The notes below the pieces were generated by a model, which saw only the letters and a list, made by a program, of their open reading frames with translations, was not told the origin of the DNA and searched no databases. Positions 18,846-30,441 of a DNA stretch of 45,251 nt are shown here, in pieces (positions within the stretch are counted from its first letter, which is position 1; each line of letters opens with the position of its first letter). Source of the stretch: Chara braunii. Its lineage: Eukaryota; Streptophyta; Charophyceae; Charales; Characeae. The stretch covers positions 37,071-82,321 of the forward strand of contig BFEA01001066.1 in assembly GCA_003427395.1 (NCBI GenBank), written 5' to 3'. The position numbers and the translations under genes are program-made.

Positions 18846-19325
18846 AACACATTGGTGGGTTACCACGTGTTCTACCAGTGAGGGGGCTAGCTGGTACGAT
18901 GGGAGTATGGCATAGCAGCAGCAGAGATGGTGGCTCCGCTGCAGTCAGTCTTGCTGGAGTGAGGTATAGTAGATTGATGGGGGGTTTTCTGAGTCGTTTC
19001 TGAATTTCACTTAATCATGAAGATTGTCCTAGATATGTCTGAAGTAGCTCCAATTTTTTCGAGCCAACGCCAGGTAATGGCCCCGGTATTTCAATTCCCA
19101 AAATTCCATCCTTAGGCCAATTAGATTTTTCTAGCAGTTCCTTGTCTCATTTTCATGAATTTCTGCTGAAGTTTTCTGAGCGTACTCGTTATGGGACGCT
19201 GGGTCCGGTGCCCAGTTCGTGCCAATTTGTGAGGATATGGTTGTATCTATGGGACGCTGGACCCGGTTTCCAGCAGGTGCTGCTCCCCACCAATAGATGG
19301 AGCTTTAGAAAAAAAAAAAAAAAAG

Positions 19326-21850
19326 GCCACCTTGATCGTTTTTCTCTGTAAGTTTCCACCAGGCTACCTTGCTGATGCAAGATGGAACATTAGCATCACC
19401 TGTCCAAGTATACCTTGCAGAAGCTTTGCTGTGTTTTGTGAGATAGAGCGAATGGACAAGATATACCATCCTTTGGACAGGATAGCACAGTTGGCCACAA
19501 GGGCCCTGCCAAATAGGGACAGTGTGCATTGCTTGGGATATTTGGAACATGCATCCCTTATTATGGTCTCCAAGACCCCTGATTGATCGCCTCTGCAGTC
19601 CCCGAAGGATACCAGGATACCCAGGTACCTTTGAATTCGGAGTCTGAATTCTTAATGATCTTCATACCGAGGTCCACGGTCAGACTAGCATCGTTCACTG
19701 TCAATGCCGTCGATTTTTTCCAGTTGATCCTATTTTCTGAGGCAGCTTCATACATCGTCAGACATTTCTTGAGGGCCAATAGAGATGTGTTGGAGTTCTC
19801 AGAAATGGCAGAGAAGTCATCTGCCAGTGCTGATACTCTGAGTTCATAGCGTGGAAATACTTTCAAGTCTTTAAAATCATGGTGTGTACGGATCATGTTC
19901 AGTAGGATTTCCATTTGAATGACAAACAGCGAGGGGGCTAAGGGGCAACCTTGCCTGAGCGATCATGAGACTGTGAAAGGAGAGGAGATTTTCCCATTAA
20001 TTACCACTGTACCCTGTGACCCATGGTAGAGGGCATTAACCCACTTTCTCAGGTTAGGACCGACTCCCACTTTCGATAAGACTTCCTGAACGAATTTCCA
20101 GTTTACACGGTCGTATGCTTTCTCGAAGTCTATGATAATGACAACCGTGTTAGAGTTCTGCATCTTAATAAGGTCCAATGCTTGGGAAATCACCATTACA
20201 TTATTTAATACTAACCTGCCTGGGACGAAGCCCGATTGGTCGGGGGCCACCAGACGAGTCATGAGGGGTGTGAGCCTTTTTTTTTTTTTTTTTTTTTTAA
20301 GTCCATGGTGTTGTAGAGGCCAGTCACTGTGTACACAGTGATCACCTTGCCAGCGTCTTTGCTAGGATTTTACCGGAGACATCGAGGAGGGAGATAGGGC
20401 GGTAATTATGAAGGTCCGTCCTGTCCCCTTTCTTGTAAAGAAGCGTGATCACCCCTTCTGATGTTCTAGTGCCCAGTGACCTGCTCTCCAGAACACCATT
20501 GAAGACCCGTAGGAGGTCAGGTCCCAACAAGTCCCAGCATCTGTCGTAGAACTCAATGGGAAACCGTCTGGCCCGAGGCCTTTGCCCCTGGCCATGCTCT
20601 TCATTGCCGGTGTGAGTTCTGGGAGGTTGAGTGGTTTGTCAAGGACTCCTTCCAAGGTCGAGAGGATTCTATTCGTCGAGCCCCACAACATACGCTCCAT
20701 TTCGGGTTCTACTAACGGGGCTGCGGGATCCTTTTCAGTTGTGAGTAGCTTTTCGTAGAATAGTCTTACGTATTCGCATATTTTGTCAGACGTGGTTGCC
20801 TGAGGGGCCGACGAGGTGAAGGGATGAGACAATCCTACTAGCATTGAGTTCTTGCCTCCGTCCACCTTGATGACAAAGGTGTTGCCGTTCATCCTATCGC
20901 AGGTAAGGATGTTCTCTACCCTGTGAAATTTCGCCCAAGACTCTTGTTTGTGAATTTGTGTATCTTGCCATGAAGCCACTGGTGACGTTTTGAGAGTCAC
21001 TAACTGTCAGAGAAAGCATTAAAACCCAGGGTTTTCTCTGCTTTTGCTATGTTTCTTCTAATTTTAATTTCTTCGTACTTCCTGTTGACCGCTTTGACTC
21101 TTGAGATTGCTTGGAGGAAGGCAGACATCAAATGTATACTTTTATCCAACCAGTCCCCCCCGTCTAGGAAAATGGTGGTAGAACTCCTCCAGTCCTCCCA
21201 AAAGGACCTGGTCCATTCTACCATGTCAGGGGCATCCATTAACTGCATATTGAGCTTGAACGTGCCTCTACCTTTCTCCAGGTTTGTCCCTTCTGAGACC
21301 AGGAGGGTTATCGGGTTATGGTCCGATAGGTTCTCCGTTGAGGACTGCGTTTTAAGAACTAGCGGTAAAACCACCTCACTCACTAGGATGATGTCCAGTC
21401 TTCGACTAGTGGCTATGGAATCCTGCCTTTTGTTGGATGATATCCAGGAGAAGGCCTTCTCCTATGGATGCAACATTCGGAACGGGTCATAAAGACTCCT
21501 GTCCATTATGAGCTCGTTAAGGGCCCATGATTCCGTGGGGTGTGACAAAGGGGTGGAAGAATCAGGGCCCTCATTTCGGACTGTGTTCCAGTCACCCCCT
21601 ACCACCAGGTACTCGGTGTCGGGGATGACCTCTGTTAAAGATTGAAAAAACTGGATCTTGGTGTTGTGGTCTACTGGTGCATACACCGAGATTATGCACC
21701 GGATGTGATTGCCTATCTGGCAAGTTATTTTTGCACATCTGCCCTCTGAATTTGTCTCTGCGTGAATGGCTTTTTTACACCAGGATTGCAGTCCCTCCCT
21801 TTGTACCATCGGCTCGGGACCAAACCTGAGGTCTGGTCCACCAGGCGCCT
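19326..21850 (-). pseudogene. LINE ORF2: endonuclease and reverse transcriptase, decayed
   Basis: In order on the minus strand: endonuclease with ISVYAPVD and GGDWN (about 21690-21590) and LSDHNPI (about 21330); RT entry region with KGLGPDGF (about 20580); NYRPISLLD (about 20400); DQSGFVPGR (about 20240); palm motif A in IIDFEKAYDRVNW (about 20130-20100); palm motif C as ALADDF (about 19820), with both Asp present; then LSLFGRALVANCAILSKGW (about 19530). Several frameshifts and stops, for example after 19963 and 20342, break it into pieces. The catalytic Asp residues survive, so decay is moderate. It copies LINE RNA into DNA at a nicked target. Confidence 0.88.
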
Positions 21851-22512
21851 AAATCCTAGATTCTTTCATCATTCAACTTGGTTTCTTGCCGAAGCACAAT
21901 ATGCCATATTATGGGCCTTATTATGATGTATCCATGATTTGAGTCTGACTTTTCTGTGCTTCGTATTGGCATCTACGAGACCGCGGACGTTCCATGAGGC
22001 CACCTTCAAATTACATGCCATCCGCTTGACCGGACGATGCCTGACTCTGGATGGCCCCTGAAGTGGTTGCTATGTTGGTCACCTGTTACAGATGCCCGAA
22101 GCATGGCAGGATCCCATGGTGTCTTGAGGACCTCTGCGAATGGCCTTGAGAACAACTTGTGGTCACCTTGTAGGACCTCGTTGATCTCTGTGATCAGTTC
22201 CCCACTTATACCATCATCCAAAACAGGGATCAGGCACTGGTCGTTACTGGCTTTGAACCAACTAAGAGGGGCCCAGTAAAAACCTTCCCCTGCAGTCGCC
22301 CTGCAATCGCAGGGTCTATGCCCGAGATGGGAGCGACGTTGAGGCACAAACTATGGATGGAGTAAATTTTGCCTGAAGCTCCAATTTTGCTAAACTTTAG
22401 TTGCGGGTGATTCGGGACGAGTCTGACAGCAAACCTGTTTTGAACCACCCGAGCTCCCAGATTGAAGAGTGTCACGTGGTCCGGTGGGTTCTTCACTGAG
22501 GCATAGGGGATA

Positions 22513-24160
22513 TCATATCCCCCATGCTCGTTGATCTGCAACAAATGCCAACAATACATAAGGCCCTTGGTTAGTTGTCTTGAACAACAGAGGGATGGCT
22601 ACACATGCCTCTGTGTTCGATTTGTGAGCAACCGGATGTGAGTCATTCTCAGAATCCTCTGAGCGATGGTCTTCTACGAAATCCTGCGGTCGAGAGCGCT
22701 TAGGTGAGTCTGCTCTAAAATTCAAGTCCACAACCATGTGAGTTGGGGCCAGATTTGAGCTAGCAGCAGGACTTTGGTGTGACTGCCCCTGCTGGGGTAG
22801 ATCCCCCCCCCCCCCCCCCCCTGGGGATCCTGTGCTACTGCTGTCACGAGCCTGGTGCTGATACTGATCCTTCCTTTCTGTGAATTTTTGTATCCACTTT
22901 GTTCTCCCCGAATCGGGTGCCGGCACCTGTGCCGTTGTGGAAGCAGAGGAGGATGGGGTGAAGGGTGAAATGGCTTGGTGGCCCAATTCAGAGAGGGGGT
23001 ACTGTCCCTGTTTCCGTGGTGGGCCTTGTCCCTTACCCTGCGCTGGGCCTTTGCCCTGTGCGGGGTCCTTTCCCTTACTGTGTTGTGGATTCCTTGTCCC
23101 AGTTGGTTGCTGCAAGACCAACTTCTGGAGAGGAGTCATCCAAGGGGAAGGTTTGGAGGATGCTCTCTTCTCGTGATGCGGCGGAGCTGATTTCCTATTC
23201 TGTGTTGAGATGGGCCTGTGGCCAGCATCGGTGTCCAGCGCAGGGATTGTGCCCTGGCCTAGCCCCCTCGGGGTCTGACCCCCTGCTGGAGACGCTGGGA
23301 AGCCGGTAGCCTTCGCCCCCAATGGACCAGCTGTTTCCTTTCCTTCTCGCCACTGATCTGCACCATCATCTTCGCAGATGCATTCATCTGGCAACCGCAA
23401 GAAGCGTCTACAGCCACTGCACCATGGAGTATTGCTATTGACCAAATCTCCTGTCAGGAATTCTTGCCCTGTGTGCACCTTCAAGGAGCGAACTATCTTG
23501 CCTCCGCGTCTGGATGCGAAGCATACTTCAGGTTTTCTAGTCTGGGATCAACCGGATCACTAACCACATCGTATTACTTTATTATCTTGCCCATGACCTG
23601 ACAGTGGTCAATCCCAGATCTGATATAAAAGGAAGCATTAATGGGGAACCTGAGAGCCATCACCCAATACGACTTCCTTTTCTCCTCTTCTCTTTATTGA
23701 ATCCATTCGGCGCGTGGCATCCATGGACGGAACAAAATCTTGTACGTTTTGTGTTTATCTACAAATTGTTCCATTCCCTTCTCTATCGTCCATTCCATCA
23801 TTTCTGGTACCTTTCCGATGATATAGGTAAGTTGTGCCTTACTCTCTATGTGAGTCATTCCCCTGTGAGACAACAACTTAACTTGTCTTCAGGCAGCAAG
23901 GCATTTTCCAACGAGCGAATGAGATCGATCTTCTTGTTGTTGGTCATATTCTTTGCCTCGCCCTGGAAGAGGACGGCAACTCCCATGGTTTTTAGGAATT
24001 CCTCTTCTACGGCCCTAACTTTTTCATTGGGCCGAATCTCCAAGCAGCTGGTTTCCTCATCTACTGATGTCTCAATAAAATCGGAGACATCCTGGTTGAT
24101 ATGGTCAATGTACCAACCACCAACCAAGCTTGTCAGGCGGGAGAGCTCAGCGTCCAACAT
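22513..24160 (-). pseudogene. LINE ORF1-like RNA-binding protein, decayed
   Basis: The minus-strand frame starts MLDAELSRLTSLVGGWYIDH at 24160 and stops near 23855. It resumes with GKVPEMMEWTIEKGMEQF and ILFRPWMPRAEWIQ (to 23694). Later sequence has a zinc-knuckle-like CSGCRRFLRLPDEC (about 23415) and a long Pro/Gly/Gln-rich tail to 22513. Position upstream of the endonuclease and the nucleic-acid-binding look identify it as ORF1, which packages LINE RNA. At least three frame breaks. Assignment to a specific ORF1 domain family is inference. Confidence 0.6.
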
Positions 24161-24170
24161 AGATGCTCCC

Positions 24171-24568
24171 TGACCTATTGAGAGCGTCCGTTACTACTGA
24201 ATCTGGTTGGTCAGCCATTTCCCAGACTGGGGTAGACAGTCGCGGGATGACTCGTAATGTATTAGGGGCCCGTCAAATTTCAGGTATCTTGGGCCTTTGT
24301 TGAGGACTTGTGATAATCGGGTAGTGACAGTCGAGATCAGATACACCAGGTTTCAATTTTTGAGCAGTGAGGATGGCTAGCGAGACAGTTGCAGTAGTGC
24401 ACTACCAAACGAAGCCGTGATACAAGGGGTAGGTAATATGCACTTCCGTCCCTGAGTCCCAGATTTATAAAAAGTAAAATCTGGCCTGAGAGGGTATCAG
24501 GAGTGCTGCACACTGCACAGTCGACCATCATAGTAAGGAGGTCAGAGTATCTAGGTTGCTACTATCGA
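24171..24568. other. Unassigned stretch between LINE ORF1 and element B
   Basis: On the minus strand a 64-codon frame (24531-24337) contains DCAVCS and LLFINLGLRDGSAYYLPLVS, which could be a fragment of another LINE C-terminus, but I could not align it. Otherwise it may be the LINE 5' UTR. Confidence 0.3.
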
Positions 24569-27500
24569 AAAGTTAGTCTGGTGCGATGACAAGAACAAGG
24601 GAGCGTTGCGCCCCTCGTGCGACTGAATGGGCGGCACCGGGCGGAAACAACGGCGGCGTAGCGCGAGGTTGGATTGAGCGACACTGTAGTGGCGTGGCGC
24701 GATGTCGATGGAGGGAAGCTTAGCATTGGGCGGTAACAAGCGATGGCGCAGCGGGTCTTGAACAACAGCTGGTATCGCGGCGCGATGTTGAGGGAGAAGG
24801 ATTGAGGTGGGGGGTACGAGGTTTTGGGTTGAAGAGGTTGTGCTTGGTATGAAGGGGCAGTGGTGCGGCGTGATGTCGAGAGAAGAAGGTTCGTGGTGCG
24901 AGTATTTTGAGCACAGCGAGGCTTTGGATTCAGGGGGTGTCGATGGGAGGGATGCCGATGAGGCTGATACATCGCGCGAATGAAGGGGCTGCTCGTAAAG
25001 GGCGGTGAAGCGCATGGTTTATCTGCATCGTCTTTCGGTAAAGTCCGATTTGAGCAAGGGCGACGGATCAGACGGGTGTGTGTTGGACATGTGTCTCACC
25101 GTCATGGACGTTCCTTTTTTCTTCCGGACTGCCAGCGAGCGGCCATCGACGGGTTTGGTGGTTGTGTCTTGCTACGTGGCTGAGACAAGGTAAGTTTTAT
25201 GCTACGGTCCGATTATCTTCATCGTTCAGCCTTATGACAGATGGTCGTGAGAGTCTGCAGGTCACGAGAAGGCTGAGTTGCTTACGAGCCAATGAGGGAG
25301 GAGATGGAAGTTGGGAGGGAGAAAGGACGTGACATGGCGTGACAAAAATTGCAAGGTTTTTAAGGATGAGAGACACTCTGTAGACCCTCTGCTAGTATTC
25401 TTGAGTGATCGTCTGGTTGTTGGAGTCATACTGGTTAATCTTTTGTGGTAGTTTTAACTTGTAATTACGTTTTAATTCTCAATTTTAATTCAAATATCAT
25501 ATCGTGTTTTTTCTGGTAGTAATTGATCCCTAATCGAAATTTGACTTAATTTTTAATCCGTAATTTCTGGGTAAGATTCCTAATCTGAAATTCGTATCAG
25601 AGTTTCAATTCGTTATTTCTGAGCAAGATTCTTAATCTGTAATTCGTAAATCAGAGCTTTGCTCTGATCTTAATGAATGATTACTCAATTCTGAACTGAT
25701 GTGCTACGTTTATCTATCTTCTAATTTGAGGTAGTTTCCTATAGTAGTTTTGCTTCTTAAGTTTTGAATTCGATAATATCGAAGTTTATGCTCCTATATC
25801 TTAAATTGATTTGAGGGATCCTCCAAAAGTATGTCATAATTGAGTCTCAGGCTGCGATATCGCAATTTTTGGGCTCGTAGGTGCTGGTTGAACTCGCTCC
25901 TTCAGGGTTGAGCCCCACCCTGCGAGGGTTATGCAAGATGGGAGGTGTGATCCTCGGGAGGGTAGGGGCGGTATGTGGGTTTGTTCTCTTTTGGGCCAGG
26001 CTGATTTGGGTTGGATCAGCTAAGGCGGTTGGGAGAGAGGACAAAGGGTCGATGCTGGCTTCAGCAAGGTGAGAAGTGGCGAGGTGTTTCACTTGGAGGG
26101 GGTGAGACATGAGGATAGGGTGATCTTCCGCTCTGCGGCGGCATACTTTATGAGGTATTGTATGCTGCTGAGGGAGCAGGAGGGATTTAGGGGGCTGCTC
26201 TGAACTGGGGCTGGAAGGTGAGAGGGCACCTTCCAGTGGAGGCAGTGGAAGGGCAGGAGGTTGTTTTGTTGGGGGGGGAGTAAGCCGCGGTTTCTTATGA
26301 GCCTTTACCTTTAGTGGAAATGGGAATAGGTGTAGGAAGTTCCATGGGAAGGGAAGAAGTTCCCTTCCGTTCTCTCTTCTTGTGGGATTAATATGCCTTA
26401 TATGACAACTTGGTTGGTTTCATTGATTGTCGCTGGTTCGTAAAATCTATTCAAAATTTCTGCCGGACTACTTCTTTCATCTTCTTCGAACTATGTGGTG
26501 GAGGAGGTCGGCTCGTCGAAGACAGACGAATAGTTGAAGTCTGTTTTTCACCAAAAAAAAAATCTCAAAAATAGACCTCAGGGTTGATCATATGCGGATA
26601 GCTGTTTGGTGGTCTTAAGAATGTTTTTGGACTTTGGGGATTCCCTAGCAACTCTTCTTAAGTGACCTGTGGCTGTGCGATGCCAGAACGACGCTGGCCG
26701 GTGCTGGGGTGTTGCCCTGTGACCTGTTGACGCAGGAGCGTGAGGCCTGGTAGAGAGATCTGGGGATGCTTTGGGGTGGGCATCCAACGGGACAGCTAAG
26801 GGTTGCTGCTGGGACGACGCTGGTCGGAGCTGGGGTGAGTTGTGTCGCCTTGTAACCTAGCAGGATGTGGGTTGTGAGACCTGGAAGAGCTCGGCAGGGA
26901 GTAGGACAGTGTTGGAATGCTTTGGAAGGGGTTGTTAGGGATTTCAAGGGTTTTTGAGCATTTGTAGGATATACGAGGTCTATTTCTATGTCTTTTGTAT
27001 TGTTCAGATGTTTTCTCGAGAGACCGAGGTGAGTGGGAGAAGGAGAAGGTGGGATATTACGCGTCCTACTAGGACGAGAATAGGGTACAGCGGCAGCGGA
27101 GATGGTGGCTCTGCTGCAGTAAGTCTTATCGGAGTGGGGTACAGGGGATGGATTGGGGGGTGTCTGAGTCTTTCGCTGCTGCAGTAAGTCTTACCGGAGT
27201 GGGGTACAGGGGATGGATTGGGGGGTCTCTGAGTCTTTCAGGAGAGAGAGAAGTAGACGGTGGGTTATCAAGCATCCTACTAGTGCGGGGGCTAGCTGGT
27301 AGGATGGAAATAGGGTACAGCAGCAACGGAGATGGTGGCTCTGTTGCAGTAAGTCTTGTCGGAGTGAGGTAAAGAGGAATGAAGGCGGGCTCCTGAGTCG
27401 TTTTCTGAAATTGGTCCAGTTCTGAAGTTTGTCGTAGTAATTTCCTAAGTAGCTCCAATTTTTCTTAGCCAAAGCCGGGTGATGACCCCGGTATCTCAAA

Positions 27501-27593
27501 TTTTCAAACTTCGATGTAATTTTGTATATGGGACGCTGGGCCCGGTTCCCGGCATGTGCTGCTCCCCACGAATAGATTGGAGCCTTGTTCCCA

Positions 27594-27622
<29 letters not shown>
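24569..27622 (+). mobile_element. Element B: second copy of the poly(A)-ending repeat
   Basis: Same family and orientation as element A. Its start, like A's, carries GGGAGCGYTGCGCCC (24598 versus 15709). It has an AT-rich middle (25440-25800) and GACGACGCTGG-type repeat units (26690-26870). An internal duplication of a block starting CTGCTGCAGTAAGTCTTA lies near 27109-27240. It has the hairpin at 27536-27552 and poly(A) at 27596-27622. The 5' boundary is approximate. No conserved protein domain found. Confidence 0.7.
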
Positions 27623-27626
<4 letters not shown>

Positions 27627-27754
27627 AACAGAGGTATGAGGTTAGGTATAAGTTGAAAGGATTAAGAGGAATAAAATAATATTGAACTCCCGTCCGGAGT
27701 AATAAAGAATTTACCGAATGTGTAAAGCGACCAGTAACAGCTACAGCAAAGGAA

Positions 27755-27778
27755 GTAATAATAATAATAACATTAAGG

Positions 27779-27825
<47 letters not shown>

Positions 27826-27827
27826 TT
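27755..27827. repeat. (TAA)n microsatellite
   Basis: Two runs of TAA/AAT units separated by a short ATTAAGGAT phrase. Confidence 0.95.
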
Positions 27828-29577
27828 AACTGATGAGATAAGTAGAAATAAATAATAACACTATAATTGCCTCGCGTATAGCAGCCCTATAACGAATGAA
27901 AGAAGGTGGTGGGGTGTACGTGCCTGAGCCGCGAAGCAAACAGTGGAATAAAACAGGGATTTGGGGTAGTGTGGAGTGGCAATGTGAGTGTGGGCGAAGC
28001 TGTGTGTGGCGGTTGTGGTAAATGGCTTGCTTCAAACCGGATTTGGGGGGGACGGGGTAGGGGAGGGAGAGAGCGTGATGAGGAGAAAGGTTGCAGGACT
28101 ACGGTGTAGGGGAGGGAGAGAGCTTAAAGAGGAGAGAGGTTGCGGGATGACGGGGGATTGTGGAGTATTGAAGTGCTGAGGAGTGTCGTAGGGGAACTAA
28201 ACAGGGGTCGTGGTTGGATTGATTGCCACAAGGGGAGGAGTTTGGAAGAGGTGGGTCAGAGGGGAGGTTGCAGGGATGGCTCGCGTCAAAACAGAAACGG
28301 GCTGGGGGGGGGATGGGAGATGATCAGATCGGGGGGCAGAAGTGGTGGGAGGTTATTGGAAGTGTAGATCGGAGATTCAGAATGCGGGGGGGGGGGAGGG
28401 GGAGAGAAAGTGATGTGTGCCGGGGAATAGAACGGGGGGCTCGGGTGGGTGGGGCAGTGAATTCTGGCGAGGAGCGGAGGAGGGGGAAGAGGAGAGGATC
28501 GGGGAATGTGAGGGGAGGTTGGTGAGGGAAATTCCGACTGTGAAGGAGTGGGAAAGACAGGCGAGGTTCAAAGCTATAGTGTTTTCCTGGCGGAACTTGA
28601 CAAGAGGTCGGATTGCGAGATCTGAGTGGAGTGGGTCGGGAAAGCATAGGGGTGGGGTATGAGGGGTGAGGGGAACCAGAGAGGTTGCGTGTGGTGGGGG
28701 GGGTGGGGGTTGAGAGATGCGAGGTTAGTGTATCGGTGGGGAGCTGGAGGTTATGTATGTGGACTAGGATGGGGGCAAAAAAGGGAGGAGGAGGGGGGGA
28801 AGGGAGGAGGGTTGCCTGTATTGAGGCAATGATTAGTGTTGCCAGGTCAAGTAGACGGCGAGCGCAGAGGAGCGAAATAAGGTGAAGAATGTGTGTAGGG
28901 GAGCGATCGCACAGCGTTGCCTTGGCAAGTGTTCAAGGGGGGGGGGGTCGGAAGGGGCTGGGCCCGCGGGGGTTTGAGTGTTGAGATTGAAGTTGCGAAA
29001 GAAGTCGGAGGTGTGTGTGAGCGGGATCCGGATTGTGGGACTGGGAAGTACTGTAGCAGATACGAAGAGAGGGAGGGGAGTTTACTATTAGGGAAAGTAT
29101 GACTGGCCGAAGAACCTCTACTCCGACCAATACCAAGTAAGACGAAATATCAAAAACCAGAAAGAACAGAAGTTAATCATTAGTAATTTTGACTCTCGAC
29201 TGGGCTGATGTCGTTCGCGCCAAACAGGAATAAAATATATAAAATTGACCTACATGCGGAAATTGGTATGTTTTACTACTTAGGTTATGGGACAATATGG
29301 GAGCAACTAGTTATGATTAGTGGGAGCGCGTCAACCAGACGAGGGAGGGCGAGAGGAGAAGAATTTTGATACCTGGCGCTGAGAACAGTGATCACTGAGA
29401 CTGAAACCCAGTCCTTGTGTCTGATGCCATAGACCCGGAGAAAGTCGGTGAACTCTTGTGTATTGCTGTAGCAGAACGCCTCCCAGAGGCGCTACGCTGG
29501 TAACACTTGGTGAGACTGGATACTGCCTGGCAACTGTTTGCAAGGAGGTTGCTAGGTGGGACCGACCACAAAAAATC
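27828..29577. other. G-rich, purine-biased region without a recognised gene
   Basis: The plus strand is strongly G-rich with repeated phrases such as GGGGAGGGAGAGAG and GAGGAGA(A/G)AGGTTGC (28055-28145), suggesting a degraded tandem array. Reading frames have biased Gly/Arg or Pro/Ser composition and no domain. Confidence 0.5.
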
Positions 29578-29690
29578 TCAAGGCGACCCAACCCACCTGA
29601 GTGTTTTTTTGAAAATTTCCCCCCACATCCAACCCGCCTGTCACCCGTAAAAAACCTTCACCCTGACCCACCCACACCCGAGAGAACAAA
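29578..29690 (-). repeat. Dispersed repeat, inverted partner of 43,480-43,590
   Basis: Read on the minus strand, GGGTGAAGGTTTTTTACGGG and the following GGAAATTTTC...AAAACACT...GGTGGG match 43,480-43,590 almost throughout. Distance and opposite orientation point to two copies of an interspersed repeat. Family unknown. Confidence 0.75.
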
Positions 29691-29712
29691 ATTACCCGCC
29701 CGCACCCGGTAC

Positions 29713-30342
29713 CTAATTATTTTCCACCTGCACCCACCCATTCCCCATTGTCTCAGTCCCTTTGAACATTTGCACGCACCATAGCAACATGACATCCTTG
29801 GACGACGACGCAAAACTTTGAAGCATCTCTGCCTGCAGACATTTGAATCGCTCCACAAGTTTGAAATTGGGTAGTGAACCTAAGGCTTGCCACTTGCTGT
29901 GGTTAGGTTCGATCCCCCCTGTTTTGATGGGAGCGAACATCCCGTTGTTTGGGCCGTGGTCCAGCTGCCACCAGTAGAGCGTGACACATTTTTTCAAGGA
30001 CGACCCCAAATTTTTAGTTGCCACTAGCACGACTTTTTTTTTCGAGGACGATAACTTCTTTTCCAGGGGCCCCAGGGTGGAGACTTTCCGTTTCCTGGGC
30101 CTCCAACCTTTGAAGTCCACAGATGGACCGCAGCTGGGAAATATGTATAAGGGGGGGTGGGGGGNGGGGGGTGAGGAGTCGGGGGAAGGGTTCTTATGGG
30201 TTGTCCTGGTCTGTGGGTCAGGTGACCCAGTCCTAGCGTTCAACCGCTTGTCACCCACCCATTCGGGTGACCCTGGCCTAACATTGATCCGCCCGTCACC
30301 CACCCAGGCTTGCTCGCCTTGACCCACCCTCATCCTACCCAT
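29713..30342 (-). other. Open reading frame of unknown status
   Basis: A 209-codon frame. Its first third is made by the GGTGACCC-type repeat and is probably not protein-coding. The middle and end (LYWWQLDHGPNNGMF, KLVERFKCLQAEMLQSF) have ordinary composition and might be a decayed gene or element fragment. No family was recognised. Confidence 0.2.
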
Positions 30343-30441
30343 GCCAGCTTATCAAGACCCACACCTGACCCAATGCCTTGTGGGTGGGGTGGGTGCGGGT
30401 GGGTGTGGGTCTGGGTACCCGTTGCTCATCTCTGTTGCTCT
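30058..30441 (+). repeat. Left arm of a 2.5-kb inverted repeat
   Basis: The sequence from TTCCAGGGGCCCCAGGGTGG to GTTGCTCATCTCTG is repeated in reverse at 32227-32590. It contains many CACCCACC/GGTGGG phrases. The arms enclose about 1.8 kb with other insertions. They may be two opposed copies of one repeat or the ends of a larger element. Confidence 0.8.

Larger units (their letters stand above)
15679..19325 (+). mobile_element. Element A: 3.65-kb poly(A)-ending repeat inserted into the LINE
   Basis: This segment interrupts the LINE reading frame precisely: DQGG on the 19326 side joins LIRILDP on the 15678 side. It ends in poly(A) (19309-19324), so it is a retroposed plus-strand sequence. 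It matches element B (24570-27622) in order: 16815-17025 with 25870-26090, 17655-17960 with 26690-26990, and 18850-19324 with 27260-27622. Inside are repeated units of the type GACGACGCTGGTCGGAGCTG...CCTGTAACC. No reverse transcriptase or other domain was found. No clear target duplication. It is either a long non-autonomous retroposon or the noncoding end of an unknown LINE. Confidence 0.75.
19326..24170 (-). mobile_element. Upstream half of the minus-strand LINE (ORF1 and most of ORF2)
   Basis: Read on the minus strand from 24160 down: ORF1-like sequence, spacer, apurinic-type endonuclease, reverse transcriptase, then interruption at 19326 by element A. With the 14475-15678 part this makes a nearly full-length L1-type copy of about 6 kb. 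Its 5' limit is uncertain: 24170-24570 carries further decayed sequence that I could not assign. Confidence 0.85.

Noticed and set aside
22513-23484. A separate 323-codon proline-rich host protein
   Set aside because: Position just upstream of LINE endonuclease and the zinc-knuckle-like start place it in LINE ORF1.
23604-24173. Plus-strand 189-codon frame
   Set aside because: It is the shadow of the minus-strand LINE ORF1 sequence.
28324-28662. Gly/Arg- and Pro/Ser-rich frames in the G-rich region
   Set aside because: The composition follows base skew and no family or start context supports a gene.
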